The notes under the pieces were generated by a model. The model did not search any database and was not told the DNA's origin. It saw only the letters and a program-made list of their open reading frames with translations. A DNA stretch of 64,000 nt from positions 2,046,001-2,110,000 of the forward strand of contig NZ_CP024902.1 of the NCBI RefSeq assembly GCF_003330765.1. Direction: 5' to 3'. This document shows, piece by piece, positions 8,492-17,080 of this stretch (position 1 is the stretch's first letter; every line of letters begins with the position of its first letter). Both the position numbers and the translations under genes were made by a program. This DNA comes from Burkholderia pyrrocinia. GTDB taxonomy: Bacteria; Pseudomonadota; Gammaproteobacteria; Burkholderiales; Burkholderiaceae.

Positions 8492-10780
8492 TCACTTGCC
8501 GGCCTTCGCGGCCGCCTTCTGCGCCGCCTTTGCGTTTATCTGCCCGAACAGTTCCGAGCACGGCACATCGCGGTTGTTGCTCGGTGCGATCAGCGGGATC
8601 AACGCCGCGAGCGGGTTGATCAGCCCGAGCCCGACCATCGCGCCGGCACGCAGCGCGAGCGCGCCCGCATCGACGCCGACGTTCGGGTTCTTGAACGTGC
8701 CCTTCGCGTACAGCGGCGAGCGCAGCGAGAAGACCCGGAAGCCCTTCGTATGTGGATGGATCTTCAGGTCGAGCGTTTCGTCGCGCAGGCTGATCGGGCC
8801 GTCGACGTTGATCAGCGCATCGTCCGTATCGAGCGCGAATACCTTCGGGTCGAGAATCCCGTTGGTCGCGACGAAGTCGATCGCCGCGCAATTGATCTTC
8901 ACGTCGTTGTTGCCGAACAGCTTCTCGTAGACGACGTTCGCGACGTTCAGCCCCGCCGCTTCCATCAGCAGGCGGCTGATGCGGCCGTCCGTCACGAGCG
9001 CCTTCACTTCGCCGGTCGACGTCGCGGCCAGCGCGGCCGGCGAGTTGCCGGTCGCCGACAGCGACGCGTCGCCGTTGATCTCGCCAAGCGCCGACTGCAT
9101 GACCTTCTGCGTCGGGAACAGTTGCTTGAGCTTCAGGTGCCGCGCGGCCATCGTGAAGCGGCCCTTCAGCGGCGCGCCGCTGCCGTCGAGATGCGCGGTC
9201 GTCGCGAGCGTACCGCCCGCGACGCCGAACTGCAGCGGTTCGAGCGACAGCACGCCATCCTGCATCACGATGTGCGTGTACAGGTTGGTGATCGGCAGGT
9301 TCGCGCTCTTGACCAGCTTGCGGCCCGTGAACTTGACGTCCGCGTCGAGCGCGCGCCAGCGATCGGTACGGAAGGTCTCGACCGGCAGCACGCGGCCCGA
9401 CGGCTGGTGCGTCGTGTCGCCGCGCTTGGCCTTGCTCGCGGCCGTATCCGCGCCGATCACCGGTGCGAGATCGGAGAACTGCAGCAGGTTCGACACCAGT
9501 TCGCCCGACAGCTTCGGCCGCGGCTCGCGCTGCGCGTAGGTCAGCGTGCCGCCGAGATCGCTGCTGCCGACGCGACCATTGAAGTTCTCGTAGCGGAACG
9601 TGCTCGCGTGCTGCTTGAAGTTGCCGATCAGCCGCCCTTCGGTCGCGTAAGGCGGCGTGTCGGGCAGCGTGATGCCGGTGAGCTGGTAAAGATGCGACAT
9701 CGACGTGCCCTGCAGCCACAGCCGCAGGTCGATCGCCGCGAGATGCATCGGATCGGTCAGCGTGCCGACGATCGCGAGCCGCGTGTCGCCGGCCTTCACG
9801 TCGGCCTGCAGCGGGAACGGCCGCGACGCATCCTGGATCGCCAGCACGCCGCCGAGCTTGCCGGTACCGCTGATCGGCACGTTCTTGTAGCGGCCGTCGA
9901 CCTTCAGCCCGAACGCATAGGTCGGGCCGGACGGCTTCGCGGGCGCCGCGGCGCCGCTTGCGCCAGACGCGGCCGATGCAGAAGAAGCGGACGAAGCAGA
10001 AGAAGCCGAAGAAGCCGAAGCAACGGAAGATGCAGCCGAAGCACCCGCGGACGACGCCGCACTCGCAGCCTGCGCCGCGGAAGCACTCGACGCGGCCTCC
10101 GCGTTGGCCTTCGCGCTCAGTTGCGCGGCGCCGTGCTTGCCGACACGCTGCGCCGACGCCGCACGCGACGTCTGTTCCTGCTCCTTCAGCACGTCGCCGA
10201 GCGGGATCGGCTGCCCGAGCGTATCGATCGCGACAGTCAGGTCGGCCTTCGTGATCGCGTCGTGATACGTGACGGTGCCCTTCGCGAAGCCGAAGCTGTC
10301 GAGCCGTACCTTCCATGGCGACGGCTGCGACGATTGCTTGAACTGGAACGTCCACGTGTTGCTGCCGTCGGCGAGCCGCTCGAGGTCGACGGCAGGATTC
10401 ACGACGTCGATCGACGGGATGACGATCTCGTGCGCGAGCAGCGGCAGGATCGCGAGATCGAAGTGCGCGGCATCGAGCGTGACGAATTTGGGCGCCTTTG
10501 CCCAGTCGGGATTGCCGATCTCGAGCTGCGTGGCCGAAAAGCTCGGCCAGGGCACCCATGCGCGCCAGCCGGTCTCGCCGTCGGGGCGGCGCCAACCGAC
10601 CTTCAGGTCGCCGTTGATCGCGAACGGGCGGCCGAGTGCGGCACTCACCTGTTCGTTGACCCACGGTTTCGCGTGGTTCCAGTCGAACGTGAAGATAAAA
10701 ACGCCGGCCGCCGCGATGAGCACCGCGACGATACCGACGACCCATGCAGCCGATTTGCCGATGGCTCGGGTTAGCGTCAT
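8492..10780 (-). CDS. AsmA family protein
   Basis: The 762-residue protein has an N-terminal membrane anchor (about residues 12-32, VVGIVAVLIAAAGVFIF) and then a long AsmA-type region that faces the periplasm. AsmA-like proteins are bridge-like lipid transport proteins implicated in outer-membrane lipid homeostasis. The C-terminal AsmA-2 region is recognisable in the stretch ending with SELFGQINAKAAQKAAAK. At about residues 220-290 there is an Ala/Ser low-complexity insertion that AsmA relatives do not need. Start ATG 10780 has GGAA upstream. It is read away from the fetAB operon. Confidence 0.85.
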   Translation of the reverse strand: MTLTRAIGKSAAWVVGIVAVLIAAAGVFIFTFDWNHAKPWVNEQVSAALGRPFAINGDLKVGWRRPDGETGWRAWVPWPSFSATQLEIGNPDWAKAPKFVTLDAAHFDLAILPLLAHEIVIPSIDVVNPAVDLERLADGSNTWTFQFKQSSQPSPWKVRLDSFGFAKGTVTYHDAITKADLTVAIDTLGQPIPLGDVLKEQEQTSRAASAQRVGKHGAAQLSAKANAEAASSASAAQAASAASSAGASAASSVASASSASSASSASSASAASGASGAAAPAKPSGPTYAFGLKVDGRYKNVPISGTGKLGGVLAIQDASRPFPLQADVKAGDTRLAIVGTLTDPMHLAAIDLRLWLQGTSMSHLYQLTGITLPDTPPYATEGRLIGNFKQHASTFRYENFNGRVGSSDLGGTLTYAQREPRPKLSGELVSNLLQFSDLAPVIGADTAASKAKRGDTTHQPSGRVLPVETFRTDRWRALDADVKFTGRKLVKSANLPITNLYTHIVMQDGVLSLEPLQFGVAGGTLATTAHLDGSGAPLKGRFTMAARHLKLKQLFPTQKVMQSALGEINGDASLSATGNSPAALAATSTGEVKALVTDGRISRLLMEAAGLNVANVVYEKLFGNNDVKINCAAIDFVATNGILDPKVFALDTDDALINVDGPISLRDETLDLKIHPHTKGFRVFSLRSPLYAKGTFKNPNVGVDAGALALRAGAMVGLGLINPLAALIPLIAPSNNRDVPCSELFGQINAKAAQKAAAKAGK
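9950..10085. repeat. Degenerate trinucleotide repeat encoding an Ala/Ser linker
   Basis: The plus strand shows repeated GAAGCCGAAGAAG-like units; on the coding strand these read as Ser and Ala codons, giving runs such as ASSASSASSAS within the AsmA-family gene. The reading frame would survive gain or loss of 3-base units. Confidence 0.6.
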
Positions 10781-10932
10781 GGCGGTTCCGTTGTTGTTCT
10801 GAAATGTTGCCGCACCATGCCGGGCCGCGTGCGTGGACGAACGGCGCACGACACCCGCGGCTTTTCAATCGGTATTATGACGCACGCCATGGTGACGTTT
10901 CGACGCCGTTAACGCTTTTTTTCATTTGTGAC

Positions 10933-11634
10933 ATGACAGCCCCCACCGGCCTCATCGATGCGCAGCGCATCACGCGGCGCGACGCCAGCAGCGGCAAGAC
11001 CCTGCTCGCCCCGACCGATTTCAGCCTCGCAGCGGGATCGCGAATTGCTATCACGGGACCGTCCGGGTCGGGCAAGAGCGTGCTGCTGCGCGCGCTCGCG
11101 CTGCTCGATCCGCTCGACGGCGGCCATATCCTGTGGCGCGGCAGCCGGATCCGCCGCAGCGCGATCCCGCGCTACCGACGCAGCGTCGCATACGTGCGCC
11201 AGCGCCCCGCGCAGATGGACGGCACCGTCGAATCGCAATTGCGCTATCCGTATTCGCTCGCGATCTATCGCGATGCCGCGTTCGATCGCGCGCGCGCCGA
11301 AGCGCTCGCCGCGCAGGCCGGCCGCGGCCCCGACTTTCTCGACAAGCGCGCGAGCGACCTGTCGGGCGGCGAAGCGCAGATCGCCGCGCTGCTGCGCGTA
11401 CTGCAGCTCGATCCCGACGTGCTGCTGCTCGACGAACCGACGTCCGCGCTCGATCCCGAATCGGTGCGCGCGATCGAGGCGCTCGTCGGTGCGTGGTTCG
11501 ACGCGGCGCCCGACGCACGCGCGTACATGTGGATCTCGCACGATCCGGCCCAGGCCGCGCGGATCGGCACGATGCGGCTCGTCATGCAGGCCGGCGTGCT
11601 GCACGGGACCAACCCGATGGAGGCTGCACAATGA
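10933..11634 (+). CDS. fetA: ABC transporter ATPase FetA (YbbL)
   Basis: The 233-residue ATPase has Walker A GPSGSGKS, the signature LSGGEAQ and Walker B LLLDEPTSALDPES. Its partner is the adjacent membrane protein of the FetB family, which it overlaps by ATGA. In E. coli FetAB is linked to iron export and resistance to peroxide stress. The gene is divergent from the AsmA-family gene, and both promoters must lie in the roughly 150-bp gap. The pair identity is what fixes this assignment, because the ATPase alone could serve many transporters. Confidence 0.85.
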   Translation: MTAPTGLIDAQRITRRDASSGKTLLAPTDFSLAAGSRIAITGPSGSGKSVLLRALALLDPLDGGHILWRGSRIRRSAIPRYRRSVAYVRQRPAQMDGTVESQLRYPYSLAIYRDAAFDRARAEALAAQAGRGPDFLDKRASDLSGGEAQIAALLRVLQLDPDVLLLDEPTSALDPESVRAIEALVGAWFDAAPDARAYMWISHDPAQAARIGTMRLVMQAGVLHGTNPMEAAQ

Positions 11635-12434
11635 GCCCGGCACTGCAGGACCTGAGCCTCGTCGACGTCGGCATCGCCGCCGCGCTCGTCGCCGTCAACG
11701 GCGCGCTATCGGCGGCACTGTCGCTCGGCCTCGGTCGCAAGCTCGCGCTCGCAGCGGTGCGCACCGTCGTGCAGTTGCTCGCGATCGGCTACGTGCTCGG
11801 CTGGGTGTTCGGCCATCCGCATTGGTACGTCGTGTTGCCGCTCACAGCGCTGATGACGTTGATCGCCGGTTTCGCCGGCGCGGGACGCGGCAAGCACACG
11901 TACCGCGGCCAGCGCATCGACAGCGTCGCGTCGATCTGGTTCAGCAGCTGGTTCGTCGCGGCGGTCGGCCTGTTCGTCGTGATCCGCATCCATCCGTGGT
12001 ACGCGCCGCAATATGCGATCCCGATCCTCGGGATGATTCTCGGCAATACGCTGACAGGCGTATCGCTCGGCGTCGAGCGGATGATGGAAGAACTCACGGC
12101 ACGCCGCGACCGCGTCGAGACCGCACTCGCACTGGGCGCGACGCGCTGGGAAGCCGCGCAGGACGCCGCGCGCCAGGCCGTGCGCGCGGGCATGCTGCCG
12201 ACGCTGAACCAGATGGCCGTCGTCGGCGTCGTCAGCCTGCCGGGGATGATGACGGGCCAGGTGCTGGCGGGCCAGTCGCCGCTGCAGGCCGTGCGCTACC
12301 AGATCGTGATCATGTTCCTGATCGCCGCGGCCTCCGCGCTCGGCACCGTCGGCGCGGTGCTGATGACTTATCGCCGACTGTTCTCGGCCGATCACCGCTT
12401 TCTCGCGTCGCGGCTCGAAGAGCGCGCGCACTGA
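11631..12434 (+). CDS. fetB: Iron export permease FetB (YbbM/UPF0014 family)
   Basis: The 267-residue protein has about seven hydrophobic segments and the family motif region GMILGNTLTGVSLG followed by ERMMEEL. The conserved ETALALGAT, GMLPTLNQM and GVVSLPGMMTGQ segments are typical of FetB/YbbM permeases. It forms the inner-membrane channel of the FetAB exporter. Its ATG overlaps the fetA stop, so the two subunits are translationally coupled. No regulator lies beside the pair. Confidence 0.88.
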   Translation: MSPALQDLSLVDVGIAAALVAVNGALSAALSLGLGRKLALAAVRTVVQLLAIGYVLGWVFGHPHWYVVLPLTALMTLIAGFAGAGRGKHTYRGQRIDSVASIWFSSWFVAAVGLFVVIRIHPWYAPQYAIPILGMILGNTLTGVSLGVERMMEELTARRDRVETALALGATRWEAAQDAARQAVRAGMLPTLNQMAVVGVVSLPGMMTGQVLAGQSPLQAVRYQIVIMFLIAAASALGTVGAVLMTYRRLFSADHRFLASRLEERAH

Positions 12435-12474
12435 CACGCGGCGGCGCCGCGCGATGCGTTCGCCCGGTGCGCGG

Positions 12475-12948
12475 TCAGCGCGCGCCGCGGCGCTTGCCGA
12501 GCGCCTGCCGCAACGCGCCCGCGATGTCCGCGTCGGGCGCGAGCCCGTCGACCGATGCGACGAGCCGCACCGCGCGCGGCGTCGTCACATAGGCCTGCGC
12601 GCCGACATAGCCGCCGCTGCCGGCCGAGCGCGTCGTCACGACGAGCGCCTGCGGCGCCCGCGCGCCGAGGTCTGCCGTGAACACATCGGTGACCGTACCA
12701 TCGCGCGCATGCAGCGTACCCGTCACGTAATCGTCGGTATCGAAGCCGGGCGCGGCATGTGCGGTCGAATACACGCGTACCGCGTAGCTGCCGATCGAGC
12801 ACGGCTCGAGTGCACCGCTCGACACGACCGCCACCTGCTGCCGCGACGGCAGCTCGACCTTCTTCACGAAACTGCAATCGTCGGCCGCCTGCGCCTGCGC
12901 GGCGGCGAACGCAACGGCCGACAGCAGCACACGCATTCGGAGTTTCAT
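12475..12948 (-). CDS. Secreted PliI-like lysozyme inhibitor (putative)
   Basis: The 157-residue product has a signal peptide (MKLRMRVLLSAVAFAAAQAQA) with cleavage expected near residue 21. The mature part resembles the periplasmic inhibitor of i-type lysozyme: an SIGSYAVRVYS segment, an ARDGTV segment and RSAGSGGYVGAQAY correspond to conserved PliI regions. Two mature cysteines (in DDCSF and EPCSIG) could pair. PliI proteins block invertebrate-type lysozymes in the periplasm. I recognise this from family memory, so medium confidence. It lies downstream of and convergent with fetB, and palindromes at 12990-13061 lie upstream. Confidence 0.6.
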   Translation of the reverse strand: MKLRMRVLLSAVAFAAAQAQAADDCSFVKKVELPSRQQVAVVSSGALEPCSIGSYAVRVYSTAHAAPGFDTDDYVTGTLHARDGTVTDVFTADLGARAPQALVVTTRSAGSGGYVGAQAYVTTPRAVRLVASVDGLAPDADIAGALRQALGKRRGAR

Positions 12949-12989
12949 CGGGATGTCGTTACCGGAAGATGATGATGCGGGCGAGCATA

Positions 12990-13014
12990 GCGTGACATGC
13001 GCATGACGTCACGC
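12990..13014. promoter_or_regulatory. Nested inverted repeat upstream of the PliI-like gene
   Basis: Arms GCGTGAC and GTCACGC enclose the self-complementary ATGCGCAT. The element starts 42 bp upstream of the PliI-like start codon, where an operator or promoter element would be expected. No known consensus is claimed. Confidence 0.3.
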
Positions 13015-13045
13015 ACCGCTGTCGCACGGCGAACCGATGCAACGC

Positions 13046-13061
13046 CGTTGCCGCGGCAACG
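13046..13061. promoter_or_regulatory. Perfect 16-bp palindrome
   Basis: CGTTGCCGCGGCAACG is perfectly self-complementary. It lies in the 240-bp gap between two minus-strand genes for secreted proteins, about 100 bp upstream of the PliI-like gene. It could be an operator; it has no T-tract and is unlikely to be a terminator. Confidence 0.3.
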
Positions 13062-13188
13062 TACAGCGAAGAAGGTCGCGGGAAAGCATCGTGACGGCGA
13101 CACGAAATGGTCACGTGCCGCCCTGCCCGTCCCGCCAGTCGAACCCGTTGCGCGTGCACCGGACCAAACGCCGGCCCGCGCGCGCCGC

Positions 13189-13740
13189 TCAATGCTTGAT
13201 CGACACCGTCACCTTCGTGCCATCGCTCATCGCGACGGACTTCGAACCGCCGTTGGTCGGGATCGACACCCACTTCACCTGGCTCACCGACACGACGTCC
13301 GGACACTGCAGCGACTTGCCGCCGGCCGTCACATTGCGCGTGCCCTTCGGCGCGGCCGCCTGGAAGCTCATCTGCACGTTGGCGACCCCCTTCGCATCGA
13401 CCGACGGCGCGAGCCGCACCTGGGTCTGGCGCACCATCGCGCCGTTCTCGTCACGCGGCAGGTTGTCTGCGTTCGGGCAGCCGCTCGGCATCGCGACCGC
13501 GCCGCTCGGCGGCACCGACTTCCAGTTGAAGTCGTCCGTCTCGCCCGAGCGGATCTTGCGGGTCTCCTGCGTATTGCCGAAGGTCTTCGAGTCGACCTTG
13601 ACGGTGTATTCGAGCTGTCCCGTACCGCCGCCCTTCAGGCTGCCCTTGACCGGCGGCGCCGCAAATACGCTCGCGCTGACGCACGCCGCCGCGAACACGA
13701 CCGACCACGATGCGGCGACTGACAAGCTGCGTTGGCTCAT
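13189..13740 (-). CDS. Secreted protein of unknown function
   Basis: The 183-residue product has a signal peptide (about residues 1-28, ending near SVFAAP) and no later membrane segment, so it should be periplasmic or secreted. The mature protein is polar with two cysteines (in SGCPNAD and LQCPDV). The start at 13740 is fixed by an AAGGAGGT ribosome binding site four bases away, one of the strongest in the window, which implies good expression. I do not recognise a domain with a known function. It lies between the PliI-like gene and an alcohol dehydrogenase but shares no obvious operon with either. Confidence 0.75.
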   Translation of the reverse strand: MSQRSLSVAASWSVVFAAACVSASVFAAPPVKGSLKGGGTGQLEYTVKVDSKTFGNTQETRKIRSGETDDFNWKSVPPSGAVAMPSGCPNADNLPRDENGAMVRQTQVRLAPSVDAKGVANVQMSFQAAAPKGTRNVTAGGKSLQCPDVVSVSQVKWVSIPTNGGSKSVAMSDGTKVTVSIKH

Positions 13741-13899
13741 GCTGACCTCCTTGTAATGCGGCGGCACGCGCGTGCCGCGCGGTTTTCGATGCATGATGCG
13801 CTGCCAGTCTACCGCCAAGCGGCAGGCAATGCGCCGCAAACGCATCGGGTGTTACCCCGCTTGCGTTCGCGACGTCGCAACCATATGTGCGATGCCGGC

Positions 13900-14916
13900 T
13901 CAGAAGCCGCTCAGCACGAGCTTGCCGATCGAGCGCCCGGCCTCGAGCAACTGGTGCGCGCGCCGCAGGTTCGCGGCATTGATCGCGCCGAGCTGCTCGC
14001 CGAGCGTCGTGCGCAGCGTGCCGTTGTCGACGAGCCGCGCGACTTCGCCGAGGATCCGGTGCTGCTCGATCATGTCCGGCGTCTCGAACATCGCGCGCGT
14101 GAACATGAATTCCCAGTGAAACGCGGCGCTCTTCGCCTTCAGCAGTTCGACCGGCACCGGCTTCTCGTTCTCGACGATCGTGCAGATGCCGCCCTGCGGC
14201 CGGATGACTTCCGCAGCGGCAGGGAAATGGCGGTCCGTGTCGTTGAACATCAGCACGTAGTCGACGTTCGGATGCCCGGCCTCGCGCAACTGCGCAGGCA
14301 GGTCGCCGAAATGGTCGACCACCGCATCCGCGCCGAGCGCGCGCACCCATTCGGCCGACGCCGGCCGCGACGCGGTCGCGATCACGTGCAGTTGGCCAAG
14401 CGCCTTCGCGAGCTGGATCGCGATCGAACCCACGCCGCCCGCGCCGCCGATGATCAACACCGACTTGCCGGCGTCCGCCCCCTGCGGCGACACGCGCAGC
14501 CGGTCGAACAGCGCTTCCCATGCGGTCAGCGCGGTCAGCGGCAACGCGGCCGCGGCGGCGAAGTCGAGCGTGCGCGGTTTCAGCGCGGCGATCCGTTCGT
14601 CGACCGCATGGAATTCGCTGTTCGCGCCGGGCCGCGCGATGCTGCCCGCATAGAACACTTCGTCGCCGGGCCGGAACAGCGTGACGTCGGCGCCAACCGC
14701 GACGACCGTGCCGGCGGCATCCCAGCCGAGCACCCGCGGCGTGTCCTCGACCTGCGGCTTCGGCGAGCGCACCTTGGTATCCACCGGGTTCACGGAAATG
14801 GCCTCGACCTTCACGAGCAGGTCGCGCGGGCCCGGCACGGGCTGCGGCAGCTCCACGTCGAGCAAGGCCTGCGGGTCGTCGATCGGCAGATAGCGGGTCA
14901 GTCCAACAGCTTTCAT
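13900..14916 (-). CDS. Zinc-binding-type alcohol dehydrogenase/quinone oxidoreductase family
   Basis: The 338-residue product is a medium-chain dehydrogenase/reductase. It has the GroES-like N-terminal domain with SVNPVDTKVR and a Rossmann domain with the NAD(P)-binding IIGGAGGVGSIAIQLAK. The catalytic zinc cysteines of classical alcohol dehydrogenases are missing at NPVD, which points to the quinone oxidoreductase or AL-MDR branch that reduces activated double bonds or quinones with NADPH. AAAGGAG precedes ATG 14916. It is divergent from a LysR gene across a 124-bp gap containing a clear inverted repeat, so the regulator very likely controls it. Confidence 0.85.
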   Translation of the reverse strand: MKAVGLTRYLPIDDPQALLDVELPQPVPGPRDLLVKVEAISVNPVDTKVRSPKPQVEDTPRVLGWDAAGTVVAVGADVTLFRPGDEVFYAGSIARPGANSEFHAVDERIAALKPRTLDFAAAAALPLTALTAWEALFDRLRVSPQGADAGKSVLIIGGAGGVGSIAIQLAKALGQLHVIATASRPASAEWVRALGADAVVDHFGDLPAQLREAGHPNVDYVLMFNDTDRHFPAAAEVIRPQGGICTIVENEKPVPVELLKAKSAAFHWEFMFTRAMFETPDMIEQHRILGEVARLVDNGTLRTTLGEQLGAINAANLRRAHQLLEAGRSIGKLVLSGF

Positions 14917-15009
14917 TACGAAACTCCTTTCACGGAAACCGGGCGGGCTGCGGCGCAGCCCCATGAACGTCATCGTAGGCAACCCGATCCTTCGAGAAAA
15001 CCGCTATAT

Positions 15010-15030
15010 TTCCTGAAACATTTTCAGGAA
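15010..15030. promoter_or_regulatory. Probable LysR operator between the dehydrogenase and lysR genes
   Basis: TTCCTGAA and TTCAGGAA are perfect 8-base inverted arms separated by ACATT, and a third TTTCAG half-like element follows. The site ends 10 bp before the LysR-type gene's ATG and lies in the divergent gap, as expected for autoregulation and control of the dehydrogenase. Confidence 0.65.
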
Positions 15031-15040
15031 TTTCAGAACA

Positions 15041-15979
15041 ATGGCGTCCGATCCGATTCCGGCTCCCGACAAGCCGCTCGACCTGCTCGACGTCGCGCTG
15101 TTCGTGCGCGCGGCGCTGCTCGCGAACGTCACCGCGGCCGGGCGCGAATTCGGCGTTTCGGCCGCGGTCGCCAGCGCGCGTATCGCGCAGCTTGAGCGCC
15201 AGCTCGGCGCGCGTCTGCTGCACCGCACCACGCGCCGCATCAGCCTCACCCAGGACGGCGAGGTCTTCATGGCGCGCGCCGACGCGCTGCTGTCGGCCGC
15301 CGACGCCGCACGCGCATCGGTCGGCCGCGGCCGCAGCGAGCCGTACGGGCGGCTGAAGGTGTCGATGTCGTCGTCGTTCGGCCGCCAGCATGTCGCGCCG
15401 GTGATTCCCGCGTTCCTTCGCCGCTATCCGTCCGTGTCGCTCGACCTGCGGCTGTCCGACGAGATCGTCGATCTCGTCGACGACGGCTACGACGTCGCGA
15501 TCCGCCTCGGCGCGCTGAAGGATTCGACGCTCGTCGCGCGCAAGCTCGCCGTGAACCGCCGTGTGCTGTGCTGCTCGCCCGCGTATCTCGCCGCACGTGG
15601 CACGCCGCGCCATCCGGCCGACCTCGCGCAGCACGAATGCGTGATCCTCGGCGACCAGCGCGACTGGTCGTTCGCCACGCCGCAAGGCCCGCTCACCGTG
15701 CGGGTAGGCGGCAGGCTCGTCGCGAGCAACGGCGAGGCGATCCGCGAAGCACTCGTCGACGGCTTCGGGATCGCAATCAAGTCGACCTGGGACGTCGGCC
15801 CGCTGCTCGCGAGCGGCGCGCTCGTCACGGTGCTCGACGACTATCCGTTCGCGGACGACGTCGCGATCTGGGCCGTCTACCCGAGCCGCGCGCACGTGCC
15901 GCTGAAGACGCTCGCGTTCATCGCGTTTCTCGCCGAGCATTTCGGCGATCCGCCGTACTGGGATCGCGCGGACGGGTGA
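15041..15979 (+). CDS. LysR-family transcriptional regulator
   Basis: The 312-residue protein has the N-terminal winged helix-turn-helix of LysR regulators (FVRAALLANVTAAGREFGVS through LERQLGARLLHRTTRR), then a type 2 periplasmic-binding-fold effector domain (RLKVSMSSSFGRQHVAP onward). It resembles the DsdA/AaeR-like subgroup that typically regulates a divergent oxidoreductase. The adjacent operator at 15010-15030 and the divergent quinone-oxidoreductase-like gene make that the likely target. The effector is unknown. Confidence 0.9.
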   Translation: MASDPIPAPDKPLDLLDVALFVRAALLANVTAAGREFGVSAAVASARIAQLERQLGARLLHRTTRRISLTQDGEVFMARADALLSAADAARASVGRGRSEPYGRLKVSMSSSFGRQHVAPVIPAFLRRYPSVSLDLRLSDEIVDLVDDGYDVAIRLGALKDSTLVARKLAVNRRVLCCSPAYLAARGTPRHPADLAQHECVILGDQRDWSFATPQGPLTVRVGGRLVASNGEAIREALVDGFGIAIKSTWDVGPLLASGALVTVLDDYPFADDVAIWAVYPSRAHVPLKTLAFIAFLAEHFGDPPYWDRADG

Positions 15980-16039
15980 CAACCGCCGCGCCGCGCACGG
16001 TTTCGTACCGGCCCCGATCGCCGTGCGCGGCCAACCGGC

Positions 16040-16045
16040 TACAAT
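16040..16045 (+). promoter_or_regulatory. Possible -10 element for serB
   Basis: TACAAT lies about 105 bp upstream of the serB ATG in the gap after the LysR gene. No good -35 hexamer is seen at standard spacing, so this is tentative. Confidence 0.3.
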
Positions 16046-16149
16046 GGCGCGTTCGCGGCGCAAGGGCCTGAAGCCGAACGGGGCCCGCGTCCGCAGGCGG
16101 CCGCCCGTTGGCCGCGCAAGCATTTCATTCGCCTTCCAACCATCCCGCC

Positions 16150-16995
16150 ATGACCCACAATCTCGTCATCCAGAGTCTTGCGCCGCTGTCGGACGCCCAT
16201 CACAAACCGCTGCTCGCGCTGTCGCGCGGCACCCGCATCGTGCAGACCGACGATCATGCGCTGCGCATCGAAAACGCGAACCCGGCGCAGCGCCTCGACA
16301 TCGACGCGTACTGCGGCACGCACGCGCTCGACTTCGGGTTCGTCGAGGCCGGCCGCACGCTCGGTGATTTCGGGCTGGCCGTGATGGACATGGATTCGAC
16401 GCTGATCACGATCGAATGCATCGACGAGATCGCCGATTTCTGCGGGCTGAAAACGCAGGTCGCCGAGATCACCGAAGCGTCGATGCGCGGCGAGATCCGC
16501 GACTTCAACGAAAGCCTCACGCGCCGTGTCGCGCTGCTGGCCGGACTCGACGCGCAGGCGCTCGAACGCGTATACGAGGAACGGCTGCAACTGTCGCCGG
16601 GGGCCGAGACGATGCTTGCCGGCGTGAAGGCTGCCGGCATGAAGACGCTGCTCGTGTCGGGCGGCTTCACGTTCTTCACCGAGCGGCTGAAGGCCCGCCT
16701 CGGCCTCGACTACGCGCATGCGAACACGCTCGAGATCGTCGACGGCAAGCTGACCGGCAAGGTGCTCGGCGAGATCGTCAACGCCGACGTGAAGGCGCGC
16801 CTGCTGCGCGAGACGTGCGCGTCGCTCGGCCTTGCGCCGAGCCGCGCGATCGCGATGGGCGACGGGTCGAACGACCTGAAGATGATGGCCGAAGCCGGGC
16901 TGTCGGTCGCGTTCCACGCGAAGCCCGTCGTGCGCGACGCGGCGACGGTCGCGTTCGACCACGTCGGCCTCGACGGGCTGCTGCGGCTGTTCTGA
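16150..16995 (+). CDS. serB: Phosphoserine phosphatase SerB
   Basis: The 281-residue HAD-family enzyme carries out the last step of serine synthesis, phosphoserine to serine. The catalytic DMDST is at residues 80-84 (nucleophile Asp80, acid/base Asp82) followed by ITIECIDEIAD, with LLVSGGFTFF as motif II and MGDGSNDLKMM as motif IV. The roughly 80-residue N-terminal extension is the reduced ACT-like region seen in beta- and gammaproteobacterial SerB. The start at 16150 begins MTHNLVIQSL, matching relatives better than the in-frame upstream codon at 16108. A strong bidirectional terminator follows. Confidence 0.95.
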   Translation: MTHNLVIQSLAPLSDAHHKPLLALSRGTRIVQTDDHALRIENANPAQRLDIDAYCGTHALDFGFVEAGRTLGDFGLAVMDMDSTLITIECIDEIADFCGLKTQVAEITEASMRGEIRDFNESLTRRVALLAGLDAQALERVYEERLQLSPGAETMLAGVKAAGMKTLLVSGGFTFFTERLKARLGLDYAHANTLEIVDGKLTGKVLGEIVNADVKARLLRETCASLGLAPSRAIAMGDGSNDLKMMAEAGLSVAFHAKPVVRDAATVAFDHVGLDGLLRLF

Positions 16996-17015
16996 TACAG
17001 CGAGATCGCCAATGA

Positions 17016-17050
17016 AAACGCCGGCGCGATGTCGCATCGCGCCGGCGTTT
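17016..17050. terminator. Bidirectional terminator between serB and the cystathionine beta-lyase gene
   Basis: A perfect 16-bp stem, beginning AAACGCCGGCGCGATG, closes on a TCG loop. Downstream on the plus strand is GTTTCGTTTTT; on the minus strand TTTTCATT. The two convergent genes share it. Confidence 0.9.
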
Positions 17051-17080
17051 CGTTTTTCCGTGGACGTTATCGGCCCGCGG

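Noticed and set aside
8403..10868. An 821-codon minus-strand frame overlapping the AsmA-family gene
   Set aside because: Out of frame with the recognisable AsmA sequence and rich in Arg; a shadow frame.
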